Shown piece by piece: positions 33,900 through 44,925 of a DNA stretch of 64,000 bases. Numbering within the stretch: position 1 is the first letter of the stretch; the number at the start of each line of letters is the position of its first letter. Made by a program: the position numbers and the translations under genes. The DNA lies in NCBI GenBank assembly GCA_023014335.1, contig JAECYW010000006.1, positions 620,001-684,000 on the forward strand. Direction: 5' to 3'. Source of the stretch: Galerina marginata (Eukaryota; Basidiomycota; Agaricomycetes; Agaricales; Galerinaceae). The notes below the pieces were generated by a model, which was given only the letters and a program-made list of their open reading frames with translations, was not told the DNA's origin and searched no databases.

Positions 33900-35110
33900 A
33901 CAGGTATTATGAATTGAGCTTGAAATTACGATTATACGCAAGGGCAAGGCAAGAAACACGTTGAGAGGAAGGGATTGGTTGAAAAGTGAGACTCATTCCA
34001 AGGGATTTCCAAAAGCGGACGATGTTCGATTGAGGCACGTGATCACACGCGTGCTCAATTCACGCGTCGCGCACTCCACGCGAAACTACACGCAGGAGGC
34101 CCAATTTTTGCTTCGAAAATTTTGAAAACTTGGCAGAAGTTTATTCAGTTAGGTTCTGAGCATGTAGACAAAAAAAAATTGAATTACCAGTCGGCTACCA
34201 GTTATAACGCTCAAATATTACAATATCCTCGCCAAAGGGGCCCGGATGACAGGTGCAGTGAAGCCAATACCTATTGAAGTCCTTCAAATAGCTGGGAATA
34301 AGTGTTAGAATTTATTCTTCAAGTGTTTTTGAAAGAAAAAGGGTGAGTCTTCTCCTGAAATTCAGAAATGGAAAGACTTTTCGAAATTTAGCCCAGAAGA
34401 GGAAGCCAGACGACAGGGTAGTAGCAATTCGGAGCGGGTAGAACACGCTGTTTCCTAGAATTAATTCTTTATTTCGATAGAAGAGACAGGATGGAGGTAT
34501 GAATCTCTTGTTGAAGTCACCTAAAAAAGGCCAAGTGGGGAAACGGTGAAAGGGAAAATCTACTAGGGAGGTAAACGCGTAGTGTAATTGAGAAAGGTGA
34601 GTTCCCATAAGGTACCAACACAATTGAATGCCCACCTTTCTTGACCTTCCTTTTATACACGTTGTATGGATCACCCAGACCGTCTACCATTTCCAGAACT
34701 GACACGACTGAGCAAGACAGAATCGAGGAATCGAGTAAACCATGCCTTCAGCATCGGATACAATGATATCCAACTTCAAGTTCAAGGGTCGCGTTTGTGC
34801 GGGCCATGAGGAAAGGCCGACAAAAGCTTTTCCGTATCTTTAATCTGACTACCCTCTGGTTGCTCGTAAAGCCACTGAAGGGAACGCGACTGCAAGATTT
34901 CTCTGGGAAACAAGGGAACATCCGTCTCTGATATAAAGGCAAGTATGAATATCACATATTAGATAGCGGAAGCAACTACAAAGAAATACAACTCTATGCA
35001 AATGGGAAACACTACGGACGCCCCAAGGAGGCCCTGATACTCTCCAAAATACCTGCGATTTTAAATAAATCATGAGAGAGCGACACAATAAATTAATAAT
35101 ATTCTACAAA
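33900..35110. other. Stretch without a recognisable gene
   Basis: AT-rich. The longest frame (minus, about 34312-34674) has no recognised motif. A short GC-rich patch at about 34035-34085 has repeated CACGCG-type motifs (CACACGCGTGCTC, TCACGCGTCGCGCACTCCACG) that could be regulatory for the divergent gene starting at 33892. Confidence 0.35.
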
Positions 35111-35115
35111 CCACT

Positions 35116-35568
35116 TCAATCCTCTCGGATGGTGATTTTTCCGTTGCCCAAGGCACCGGAGGGAACGCTGAAGTCTTCAATAGAGATGTCATAGCCTGAC
35201 TTAATGTAGCGTTTTTCGAGCACGTTATTGCCAATGTAGGGGCAGTCCCAGTAGATTTCTGCGATTTTTTCACCGCTTCCTTCAAGGTGTACCTCGAAGG
35301 ATCCCTCAGTGCCAGAGGGAGAGTTTTCTCTACCACAGTGACCCCATTCGTGCGCGGTCTTGCTTTGGACCTTGGTCCCTTGGGCGCTCATGGTCTCATT
35401 GTAAGGATCGTCTAGTGGGGCGAATTGTCAGTAGTATGAATAATGAAAAGGATAATAATGCTGACTGATATTATAGAATTTACCATATAAGATAGTAAAA
35501 TTCGCTAGGACGATGGCTCTCGACAGCCTGTTCCTGACAAGTGGTTGGAACCATTGGGCTTCTCCCAT
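35116..35568 (-). CDS. Aegerolysin-family protein
   Basis: Two exons (35484-35568 and 35116-35411) join in phase to 126 residues, close to the usual 130-140. The start MGEAQW and the landmarks HEWGHCGRENSPSGTEGSFEV, EIYWDCPY and SVPSGALGNGKITI are diagnostic of aegerolysins. These are small acidic beta-sandwich proteins that bind membrane lipids such as sphingomyelin- or ceramide-phosphoethanolamine-rich domains. Some act with a MACPF partner to form pores; no MACPF gene is visible in this window. No signal peptide is seen, as is normal for the family. The reading frame is complete with no damage. The upstream region (35630-35800) has an inverted copy at 36185-36362. Confidence 0.9.
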
Positions 35569-35629
35569 ATTGCAGTAAGTTATTGAAGTCAAAGAGATAA
35601 AGCTATAAAAGTGATTGGGTCTTCTGGAA

Positions 35630-35800
35630 GTTGGCAATTTTGACTTGAGGAGCACCAGTTTTATACTCTCGAAACTGACAGGCATCGGATATGCAGTTTT
35701 ATGAACTTGTTGGAAGCTGATTAACCCGAGCATAAGACACATCTGAATTGACATGGAAGACGAATCAGGCATGGAAAACTATAAGTGAAGGGCAGCTGTT
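35630..35800. repeat. Inverted repeat arm 1, upstream of the aegerolysin gene
   Basis: Read on the minus strand this region matches the plus strand at 36185-36362 over about 170 bases with scattered differences. Anchors are CCCTTCACTTATAGTTTTCC, TGTGTCTTATGCTCGG and AAAACTGCATATC. It lies 60-230 bases upstream of the aegerolysin start, so it probably contains the promoter and leader. Confidence 0.72.
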
Positions 35801-36184
35801 TCGAAACACCCTGGCAGCTGAATTGGTAAACAGACTATAGAATGTCCGCAGTCCGTCTGGACTATGGTAGACGGTTTGACGCGCACGTGGAATATACATC
35901 GCACCTCTGCGGAATAAATCCTTTTGGCGCGACATTAAATTCTGAAAGCTACATAACAAAATTTACGCTGTATCAAATTTTCAGGACGAGCCGTGTAAAT
36001 GTCAATTGCTTGTCGGAACATACTCTTGTGCCGGCGTACTTCAAATATGAATCATAGTGTTGTAGCAGGACGGATGATATCCCTTAATTACTCGAGTATA
36101 AGCGCCACCCTTTCTTGAGACGCCGGCCTACTGACTGCTACTTTTTTGTGTAAAACACCTCAATTAAGTGCGAGAAAGCCACCA

Positions 36185-36362
36185 GCTTCGAGATATCTGT
36201 CCTTCACTTATAGTTTTCCGTTTTTCCATACCTGAGTCAACTTATATGTCAATGTCGACGTGTCTTATGTTCGGCTCAATCACGTTCCTACGGTTTCGCA
36301 AAAATGCATATCAGGTGTCCGCCAACTTCATGATGAGGGTACCGTATAGAAACCATCCAGCT
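36185..36362. repeat. Inverted repeat arm 2
   Basis: Inverted partner of arm 1 (anchors CCTTCACTTATAGTTTTCC at 36201, CGTGTCTTATGTTCGG at 36258, AAAATGCATATCAGG at 36300). No aegerolysin coding sequence follows it on the plus strand. It may be the promoter of a divergent copy whose coding part has been lost. Confidence 0.7.
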
Positions 36363-36369
36363 TAAGGTG

Positions 36370-37500
36370 ATATCTACGATTGAGAACGCAATCAGAACGC
36401 TTGCCGCATTCAAGCCCCCTGCATCAAAGAAGTCAATTAATCCATCTAAATTCTGGAATGAAAGGCGAAATTTATCACTCTAGTCTACGGCCCCGTTATC
36501 GTTAACCTTCACAATGACGAGGGTGCTGAGAAGAAGCCAAAGACAGAACGCCGCCTATTGCTGGCTGATTACGAGTCCTATTTATAGGGCTCGTTCTTTT
36601 ATCTTCCTGACCCACCCAATTTTTGGCCTTGTTACGCTCATTTAGCCGGCAATGGCCGGAGTCTATTTTTGGTCTGCTTCTATTTCCGTCCTTGTCGGTG
36701 TTCAACTTCACACTCCCGCCTCCAACGTCTCTCCTCAGCGCCTCCCCCTCCTATGTCGTCCATGCGCTCTCCTATTGCTCTCCTATGTTGTCCATGCCAG
36801 TAATGCCGTTCCGATTCCGCTGCCTCCTTCACTTGTGCTACATGAGTAATACGTGTACGCATCTCCTTGTTGACCGCAACCTCGATGTCGCTAATGCAGC
36901 TTCATGTCCGCTTTTTCAGCCATCGTGCATATGGTCGATGCCTCCCCACCTTCTCCATGGCACTTGGCCGAACCAGTCACATCCCGCCTATCTCCTTGGG
37001 TGGCGTCGACGTCCAAGGTGTGGCCCAACTACTCCCGCATCCGCTTCCACCTGCTCGTCGTGCCCGCAGCTGCATACAAGGCTGATGCGTGCAACACCAT
37101 GCCGGTCCTGTCTCCTCATCGACCTCGTCAACGCGGACACGGTGTATAGCGGCGGGAGCGCCCCAGATTCCCTAGCGGATGGAACTAAGGTGCAGGGCCT
37201 AAGGGGAGGGCAACTTTGGAGGCAGCAATCCGGGTCCGTCATAATCACTGCTCGAGTAGTAAGTAAGTTATAACGTATAAATACATGTCTATTACATAGA
37301 ATGCCTTAGGGCGAATGAAAATCACGCTATGCAACGATCACATTAACACGTCGTGACATGCCTACTTTTAAAAATCTCCGGCTTTTACTTTGACAGAATT
37401 TTAGTCGTTACCTTTCTGTTAGGGTTCAATCGTTCGCGTTTACAGTCCGCGGAGCGGGTTTTCCTATCTATTCCGCCCTGTATATCTTTTATTTTAAAAA
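36370..37500. other. Stretch without a recognisable gene
   Basis: A GC- and pyrimidine-rich patch at 36640-37260 is open in several frames on both strands, which usually reflects composition rather than coding. No family, splice chain or repeat was recognised. Confidence 0.35.
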
Positions 37501-37554
37501 TTATGACGACATTGCCCAGCTCTAAGGAATACAAGTTACTCAATGATGTCATTG
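37501..37554. repeat. Element E1: ~55-base repeated element
   Basis: Half-site ATGACGACAT starts at 37503 and half-site ATGATGTCAT at 37543, 40 bases apart. It lies just downstream of the stop of the gene at 37590-38855, at the left edge of the unusual gene block. Its orientation matches E3: both share ACATTGCC after the first half-site. Confidence 0.6.
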
Positions 37555-37589
37555 AAAAAAAGAGACTATTCGCTACGTTCCTGGTACCC

Positions 37590-38855
37590 TCAGTCCACCT
37601 TATCAATCCCCGTACCTTTCTTCACCGACCCCTCTGGGTCACCCGCCCTCTTCTCCGCTGCTTTATCGTCAATTTCCATATGAGTAAACTTAGCTCGAGT
37701 TACCGACACCTCCTCTTCGTAATATCCCACCCGACGCTTCAAAGTCAATGGGGGCATCTCTGTACCTCTTATTTTTGTCGAGATTTTCAGGACTGCCGCC
37801 GCCTGCAATTTTTTGGTGAGTCCCGCTCAACTAGTAACATAGGAAGCACAAACCTGAGATAACGACCCATCCAAAAGCGTAATGCTCCGCAGCGTCATCG
37901 ACGTTTTCAATTTTCCTTCGCGAAGGGGAAAGACTGCGAACGAAACTTGCACTTCGACGATGTCGCCAACCTGAAATAATACTGGTGCAGCGTTGATGTA
38001 TCTGACGAACAATTCAGTACGTTATAAATCTGCGTTACGAGGATTGCAGCTTTACTTACCGATAATCGGCTCCCTTTACTTGCCGTTCGTAGTAGCCAAC
38101 CTGATTGTCGTCGGTATGTACATATCCGGCTCCTGCCGCCTTCCTAAGACTACCTTGTGGGTCGATTTCATCCGTCAGTCCTATTTCTGTCGCTCCAGAT
38201 GCCTCATTCTTTGGAGTGAAGTATCTGTTTGACATTTCAACGGCGGCGTACCCCTCAAAGCTGGCAAACGTTGAGCATTCCTGTAGTCGATCTGCTCCAA
38301 CAATGCGCCCAAATAGCGCGTGGACTTCGGCAATGTTAGACCCAACCAGATCAAAAATCGCATCGCCAAATGCTGTGAGCGTTACACTCTGCCGAATATA
38401 TCTGATCTGCTTGCTACCGGTGCTAGACAACTTTTGTTACCGACCATAACCAATTGCCAGATTATCAGAAAATGTACCTGATACGCTCTCGGAATGGCGG
38501 AAGATCTGCCTTGCAAATGATTCCTTGGAGCGACGCAACAACCTCTTCTGGTGGGCTGGCATCGTCTGCTGCACGCATGTAGACAAGACGCCAGAGCGCG
38601 CCAACCTGCACGGCAGTATAGCTCCCTCGATGCATGTTGTCCTTTATCGTGTCTGGTAAGTTTTCCACTTGGGTGCGATGAAACGTTTACTTACCTCGAA
38701 CATCCTTGCGACCTGAAGGCCGCTATGAGGATTTTCGATCCTGTCCTGGGTCACTTTCTTTAGCGCTATCGCTGCAAGCCAATGGGTAAACTGATAATTG
38801 TTGGCGCATAAAAGACGCATCTACCTGCTTTATCTTTGCTGTAGAACGGGTCCAT
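37590..38855 (-). CDS. Conserved agaricomycete protein of unknown function
   Basis: Start ATG at 38855 (MDPFYSKDKA). Six exons on the minus strand join in phase: KKVTQDRIENPHSGLQVARM; NLPDTIKDNMHRGSYTAVQV with ALWRLVYMRAADDASP; SVTLTAFGDAIFDLVGSNIA through GYVHTDDNQVGYYERQVKG; AAPVLFQVGDIVEVQVSFAV with KTSMTLRSITLLDGS; and a charged tail ending at 37590. The block running from the histidine/aspartate loop (GYVHTDDN) to VGDIVEVQVSF to LRSITLLD recurs, in my recollection, in many hypothetical proteins of agarics. Its biochemical role is unknown. The gene is intact. Element E1 lies just beyond its stop. Confidence 0.65.
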
Positions 38856-38859
38856 ATCG

Positions 38860-39540
38860 ACTCAAGGATTGAAGGCAGTGAAGGCAAGGATAGGGATGAT
38901 TATTGGGTGAACTTCGCTACGGAATTATGCTCCCAAATAATAATCCGGCTGCTTTCAGCGAACGCCATTTTAACTATTTGCGGATGTCTATATTCGGTAT
39001 CTCCGACGGCCTTCATTTAACTTATGTTTGTTTTCGTAAAGTCTTTTTTTCTTGAGCGGACCTACTCTTGGCCCTGTGTTTCTTTTAGAAGGCCTGAATG
39101 CTATGACACAGTATGTTATCTCACTCATTCACGGCTGGTTACTTCAGAAAACTTGAGCTCAGCAAGCCAGGGAAATAGAATCCGTGGCTTGGAACGACAT
39201 CCGCTCAGACGCGTCGCTAATGCATTCTCAAAATTCTCTTCGGTCCTATTTGAGACGTATTGAAGCAACATCCGCCTTCGTGTTGCGCCGGCCACCAAGG
39301 GACGTCAAATAGCGCTGAGATTCGTCCACATTTTATTAAAATTTACCAAACCTGGTGAGATGAGCGACTCACTTTCATCTCCTTCCCATTGTTTTTGCAG
39401 CCAGGCATTTCACTAACCCGACGTCTTCTTCGGCCGATTTGAGGCTTACCCGTCCTTTTTTATTATTATAAAAGACGCTCTAAATTGCGCTCCTGAACAT
39501 CCTTCCCCGTTATCCTTGCTTACCCTTCAATTTATATTCC
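38860..39540. other. Divergent intergenic region
   Basis: Between the minus-strand gene starting at 38855 and the plus-strand gene starting at 39549. It presumably carries both promoters. No copy of the ~55-base element is present, and a short AT-rich patch (about 39460-39475) is the only candidate core-promoter sequence seen. Confidence 0.35.
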
Positions 39541-39548
39541 CTCTCAAC

Positions 39549-42410
39549 ATGGCCCATAAACGCGCTCGCAAGTCTGGTCGCTCGTCCGTCTTCCTTGCCC
39601 CCGCTCGTCCTACATCCTTACTCATTGCTCAACGCTTCTAGCACTTCACCTGAAAGCCAGGCAGCCGATGGCTCTCCTCCTCCAGTCGCTCAAAAGTTGT
39701 TCGTGTCTGGTACTCTTCGTTTCTTTGCGACTTGATAATCTTTGTCATACAGTGCTACTAAAAAACGGCCGGCCCCCGCTGCTAGCGATGATGATTCGAG
39801 TGTGGTGTATGTCTTTTTCGCCCAGTCAATCGTTATTTACAACGACTTATGCCCCTTATGACAGCGAGATATCCCCTCCTCCTAAAAAGAAGGTCAAAAA
39901 GGTTGCCCCTGGCTCTCCCGGATTCGATTCCTTGCCAGCAGTATCCACGTCCGTTTTCTTCCATGTTTCATTTCACGGCGTCTTAAATTTTCCACAGCTC
40001 ATCCGGCTTGAAGTCTTCCTTGTCGATGGGAAAGCGTCTCACCTTTGGGTCAATCAAGTACGTTGTCCTCTTATTTCATTCTTTGCGCTCATTAAATTTT
40101 CCAGGCCTGATGCCCCCAGCCCCAAGGCCATGAAGACTGACCTAAAGTCCCCCCTTTCCATCACGAAAGACAAGAGGATGTATGTAGCTTTCTATGTTAC
40201 CCATGTGTCTGTTCTCATACTTTGACATAGTCGTAAGCCATCCGCCAAAGCGGCGTATATGGCAGATTCCGAAGGCGACTCTTCTGATGCCGAATCCAAG
40301 TAAGTCGCAATCCAATCCTATTTCCTTTCGATAATTTATTTTTTTTTCTATTTTGTAGATTCGCCTCGCCATCCAAAAATTCCTTTACCCCTACCTCTGC
40401 TACAGCCTCTTCCAGCATTGGACTTCACAAAGGAAAGGGTCAACCAACCGATGCACGTTCTCCCAGCCCTGCTACTTCTTCCGGGGAAGAGGATCGTAAA
40501 CCTACCCCAAAAGCAAAGCCGTGAGCGTATTTTTTGATACTTGCGATTATGATATTCATTTATAAAACTTAGTTCGGTCAAGCCCTTGTCCAAAGGTGTT
40601 ACGCCACTTAGGCATCGACAGCTTGAGATCGTCTCTGAGTCAGAACCGGATGTAGTGTAAGTACCGTTTCTGGACATCGAGTTTTGCGCAATATTTAACC
40701 GTTAGTATCAGCGCACCCACTCTATCTCAGAAGCCGACTTGGACTAGGAAACAACAGAAGCAGACCGCCCTCTCTTCTGAGGAAGAACATTCCGAACCGC
40801 TGTCCAAGGGTGCCCAGAGAAAAAAGGTTTCTTACTCCACGACACCTGCCTCTCGTTCAGCAGCTTCTGAGCCCTTGTTCGGGCCGCCTTCTCGCAGTCG
40901 TAGTCCCCGCAAGTTGGTATTTTCTAATGCTCCTCGCTTTCCGAAATTCACTGTTCCATACCCTAGGACCCCTACGCGCATTCCCCAATCTCGTGAACGT
41001 ATTAGCCCTGATCCTGATGCCAATTCCACCTCAAACGAAGAAAGCGGCTTATCGGATGGCCTCCCTCGATACGTTACGGCCGGCGCAAGGAAGACTTCCA
41101 AGAAGCCGACAAGGATGGGGGAAAAGGAGTATGTTGCTTTGTTTGACTTCTTTTATTCATGTTTTCAACGTAGACCAGCTCTCCGACCGAGGAAGAAGAA
41201 GAAACCCCTAAGAAAGTCAAGTCCGAGAAGGCAAGGGCGAAGAGTCCGACTTGGGACATCGAAGAAGAGCCTTCGTAGAGCAATTTCTTTTCTTTCATTA
41301 AACTGCGCTAATTCTCATATAGGAAACCGGCAAAGGCTGCCAGATCATCTCGAAAAGACGAGGAGCCCAAAGAGGTCGAGGAATTGCCGTACGTTCGCTT
41401 CACCAGTCTCTTTCTTACCTGACACATTTCTTGACTGCAGCCCCTTCAACCTTCTTCCGTATACGGACAAGCCGCAGGGCCCGCTCGTGATGTTGGATGG
41501 TGACGCTGTACTCGAGGTGCTTAAGGAGCCGACCAAAACGTATGCAACTTCTACTTTAAAGCCTTGACCTGTTACTAAGTTGCTCGTAGGTCCTTGAAGG
41601 CTGCAATCGACTTCGTCCGATTCGGTCCTTTTATCAATTTTGGGCAGGCACCTCTCAATGCTGTCGACGTTCGATACCAGCGCCTCCTTATCGCCGGTCA
41701 AAGGAACGGAGCTGTGTCCTTGTTGAGCGGCTGCGTCGTCGCCTGCAATCTCGCGAAACCTAAGGCATCCACGCGCGAAAACGTTGGCGATTCCAGATCT
41801 ATCGGCATTACCCCCATCACCTCCCAATACGATCGCTACATCGCTTATATCGCTTCCAAGTTTCAGTTCAGGTCAGCGCACGGCCCAATCTACGACTCCT
41901 CCACCCTTTTATTCAGCACCAAAAAGGAAGGCGCCGCCGAACTTGCCATGTCGAGTAAGTCCGCCTGATAATTTTCGTATTTCGCTCCTTTCATGCGTCA
42001 TTTCAGGCGAACCCGGAACTCCTTCGGCCCCTAGCAAGTTTTACACCAAGCGCGCAGCTCCTCAGGGTACCTCGCACGAATGGTACTCGAAGGCATTCCC
42101 CGCAGTCTTGTCCTTTGGGGACGACGGTAAGAACTCTTATTTATTTGTCGTTCATTTGCGCTTACATTCCTCTTCAGTTCCCATCTACGATGTGCGCAAG
42201 TCTGCATTCAACTTCACCAAGGATGAGTTCGACGCGCTTCAACAGTTCCCCCTGTATAGCACTAGGGGATCTAGACCCACTCCGAAGGACCTCCCCGCAA
42301 ATGCTCTCGTAATGGTAGCACACACTATCGGTTCGTTCACTGGGGATGGGAGGACCCTTCTTTCTCTGAATGTTCAGTTCGTCCTCTACCACGGTGACCT
42401 TGTGGTGTAA
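39549..42410 (+). CDS. Lysine/serine/proline-rich disordered protein with a conserved C-terminal domain
   Basis: Start ATG at 39549 (MAHKRARKSGRS). Many short exons follow, separated by introns of about 50 bases with GT-AG borders. They encode low-complexity, basic and SP-rich segments such as ATKKRPAPAASDDDSSV, SPPPKKKVKKVAPGSPG and PSPATSSGEEDRKPTPKAK. From about 41590 a more globular region begins: AIDFVRFGPFINFGQAPLNA, SQYDRYIAYIASKFQFRS, then GTSHEWYSKAFPAVLSFGDD, PIYDVRKSAFNFTKDEFDAL, LPANALVMVAHTIGSFTGDG and a final LSLNVQFVLYHGDLVV with stop at 42410. The C-terminal domain recalls a repeated agaric hypothetical family. The basic N-terminus suggests a nuclear protein; function unknown. 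Several internal exon borders are approximate. Confidence 0.55.
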
Positions 42411-42640
42411 CTCCCTGGCTTGTAGATGTATCTTTGGACTTCAAAAAATATTTACTCGCTTATGAATACAACTTCTGCACGCTATTATAGCCCTACATCT
42501 CAATCCATACTATGTTGTTGGCTCTCGAGGCAAAGCACAATTACTGAAAACAGTATCTGCATGAATAGTTTAGGATTTTGAACCCTTGTTACCACTGCTG
42601 AATACGACATGAGAGCCGATCAATGAAGTTAAGGTGGCAC

Positions 42641-42928
42641 TTACGACTTTGAGTTCAACTGACCGTTCTGCGCTTCTGAAGTGCGATAGCTCTCTAGAGT
42701 ACCTTGGCGCACGTTATCGGACCTGTGTCCTGGGTGGCCTGGAGCTTCGTGGCGTGCCACCGAGCTCCCTCCATGAGAATGAGCGCCGCTGAAGTATAAC
42801 GTTGCGGATTCTTCAAGTGAAACATGCCCTGGCGGCACAAATATCATAATCGAGGGTGCCGCACTGTCGCTAATATCGACGTGGTGCATACCAAAGTCGT
42901 TGGTGGGTTGGGCGCGGTCGTCAGACAT
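42641..42928 (-). pseudogene. Short TET/JBP-like dioxygenase relic
   Basis: Starting at ATG 42928 (MSDDRAQPTNDFGM), a 95-residue frame contains MHHVDISDSAAPSIMI and LYFSGAHSHGGSS. These match, in order and with the intervening part shortened, the two metal-binding segments of the full gene at 45.9-48.5 kb (TAHVDTGDNAVPPTAM and IFFSGLHFHGGSS). The HxD and distal HGG landmarks are kept, but the rest of the double-stranded beta-helix and the C-terminus are missing. An alternative ATG at 42982 overlaps element E2. The element lies 43 bases upstream of ATG 42928, matching the spacing at the full gene, so 42928 is preferred. Confidence 0.6.
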
Positions 42929-42970
42929 TGCTTTGGGAGCGAGGGATGAAAGGAGGAAAGAAGAAGAAAA

Positions 42971-43025
42971 TAATGACAACATTCTAAGATTTGTTTTAGA
43001 AATCGCCCTACTATGACATCATGGC
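42971..43025. repeat. Element E2: ~55-base repeated element
   Basis: Half-site ATGACAACAT starts at 42973 and half-site ATGACATCAT at 43013, 40 bases apart. It shares TTTTAGAAATCGCCCTAC next to the second half-site with E3 (TTTCAGAAATAAAGCCTTAC). It sits 43 bases upstream of the TET/JBP-like relic's start codon, so it may be promoter sequence. It also lies about 290 bases upstream of the plus-strand gene at 43315. Confidence 0.7.
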
Positions 43026-43314
43026 ACGGCGAGCACTTGTCTTCAAGAAAGAGTTTGGGCTATTTATGTACGCTACCCCTATCTCTAAAGGCGTTCGACG
43101 CCCTCGGCTTTTAGTCCTGCCTTTCCGTCCTCGTAGAAATCCAGGCCGTGGGTATTACACTACGTCTCGAAGCATTATCGGCCCCCTCCGACGACTGTAC
43201 AGTTGTCGATTAACATTATTCCCATCCATACGAGCTGCGAATGAAGCTGGGGTCGGTTAAATAGCGAAGCGCCGACAATACACCAACCTCTTATTGACTT
43301 ATCAACGCTCTACG

Positions 43315-44024
43315 ATGAACTTGCAACCAAATACCTTTATACCCTCTCTTCAGTCTAAATTCATTGTTAGCGTTCTCCAGGCAGCTAAAAAGATGGGCTT
43401 GTCAGCTTTCCTACTGTCCGAATTCAAGGGCGATAGCCGTATGTTCACATACTTTTCTCAGTTCCCATTTTCTGAATGTTGCAAGGACAGTCACAGATAT
43501 ATTGGCTCAGGTGGAGCGTGAAGTAAATGAAGGAGGCGCCGGTAAAATAGAGCTTGACCTCAAGGATGCGATATTCAACTTCCGGTTGGTATGCCGTCGT
43601 CTGGTAGAGGAAGAGAATGCGGCGAAGTCTACAGGCAAGTCATTCCGCTTACTCTTTGCGCTGGAGACGCAATGTCATTACAATGGCTGTAGGCGCCGGG
43701 TCCGTCCAGTCAACTTCGCAGGTCCAGAGCAGCGATGACGATGATAGCTCGCAGATACAATCCTCATCCAGCATTGCTCCTTCAGATGAGACGGACTTCT
43801 TGGATGACTTCTTGGACGACATCGATTTCAGTACGTTGACTTTGCAATTATTCCTTTAAAGCCGCACTGATTCTGGCTTGTCCAGACATTGATGACTATC
43901 CTGAGATATATTGCAACTGCGAAGGAACGTATGGAGTGAACGATGATGGGGAGGTAAAGCACTGGATTGATGGGTGTAAAGTAAAGGATCTTCGTCCCGC
44001 CCATCGCCAGCACGATGACTATTA
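43315..44024 (+). CDS. Small acidic protein of unknown function (tandem paralogue 1)
   Basis: Start ATG at 43315. Four exons join in phase. They encode AAKKMGLSAFLLSEFKGDS, then ILAQVEREVNEGGAGKIELD with LVCRRLVEEENAAKST, then a Ser/Asp-rich stretch (SSSSIAPSDETDFLDDFLDD), and a Cys-containing end with YCNCEGTYG and KHWIDGCKVKD. The second intron appears to use a GC donor in a perfect context (AG then GCAAGT, about 43634). The helical first half is repeated in the next gene. No known family was recognised. The acidic stretch and CxC motif might suggest a regulatory or metal-binding role, which is inference only. Confidence 0.55.
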
Positions 44025-44287
44025 GATTGAGCGTAATATTAGAAACTTGGTTGCATGTTCTTGAATTGGAGTAATTCCACAATCAGCCATATGTTTCCGC
44101 AATCTAACAACCGATTGAGACTCCAATTATCCTGCCCAATTCGCGTTTGCCTATGTAGAACTTATCGGGCAAACCCGACAGCTATACAGTTGTCCACTTT
44201 AGCTTATTCCCATACCCGCAAATGCTACAAGAGCTTCGCTACCCGTAACTACACGCTACGCACCCAACTCTGAAGCACTTCCACCGA

Positions 44288-44727
44288 ATGAACAACCAAA
44301 GCTGCAGCCAAAAGCCACCTCCTTTCCCTCCTATCTCTCAAGTTCATAAAATTGTCGCCATACTGGTGGTTATGAACGAAATGGGCCTATCAAACTTTTT
44401 AATTCCGGGGGTTCGTGGATCTGATAGTAAAGACTTACTTTTTTGTACCCTCTCCGCGTCAATCTGAAGTTGTGTTATCGGCAGTACAAGATGTGGTTGC
44501 GCTCGTTACACAACAACTGGATGAAGGAAATGCCGGGACGGTTGAGCTCAAGCTTGCTGATGCCATCGAGGCCTTCAACGACGTATGTCTACGTCTCCTC
44601 GAATTAGACGATCTAAAAGATGCAGTCCAACCTTGTACGTTCCAATCTGCGATGTCAATTCTATAAGCTAACCCGATGAATTTCACTTGCAGTTATCACT
44701 TACGCCGCCGACTTAGACGGCAACTAA
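44288..44727 (+). CDS. Tandem paralogue 2 of the preceding small protein, shortened
   Basis: Start ATG at 44288. Exon 1 reads to MNEMGLSNFLIPGVRGSD, exon 2 reads VQDVVALVTQQLDEGNAGTV with ELKLADAIEAFNDVCLRLLE, and a short last exon ends TYAADLDGN and stop. All joins are in phase. It aligns to the helical half of the gene at 43315 (MGLSxFL, then V-rich helix, EGxAGxxELxLxDAIxxFxxVCxRL). The acidic and Cys-rich C-terminal half is absent, so it is either a shortened paralogue or a damaged one. Confidence 0.5.
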
Positions 44728-44925
44728 TACCAAGACGAAACATTTGTGGGCGTGTGCAATATGGTTTTTGGGCCATGATTAGCTAGACTACCCGATCAGT
44801 CCTTTTTGTTGTAGATGAAATGGAATCAAGTCATGAATTATTCGCGCTTCCTACTTTAAAAACAGTACTGAAAGACAACAAAGCCGACAAGCGCTACTCT
44901 GATAACTTGCTAAAGGCGCTCGGGT

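Noticed and set aside
34312..34674. 120-codon minus-strand frame near the aegerolysin
   Set aside because: AT-rich translation without motif or splice context. No evidence that it is a MACPF partner of the aegerolysin.
36623..37273. 216-codon plus-strand frame
   Set aside because: The region is open in several frames on both strands because of its composition. The translation is rich in Cys/Ser/His/Pro without structure, and no splice or family support exists.
41345..41827. 160-codon minus-strand frame
   Set aside because: Antisense to the exons of the plus-strand Lys-rich gene, whose splice chain and conserved C-terminus are much better supported.
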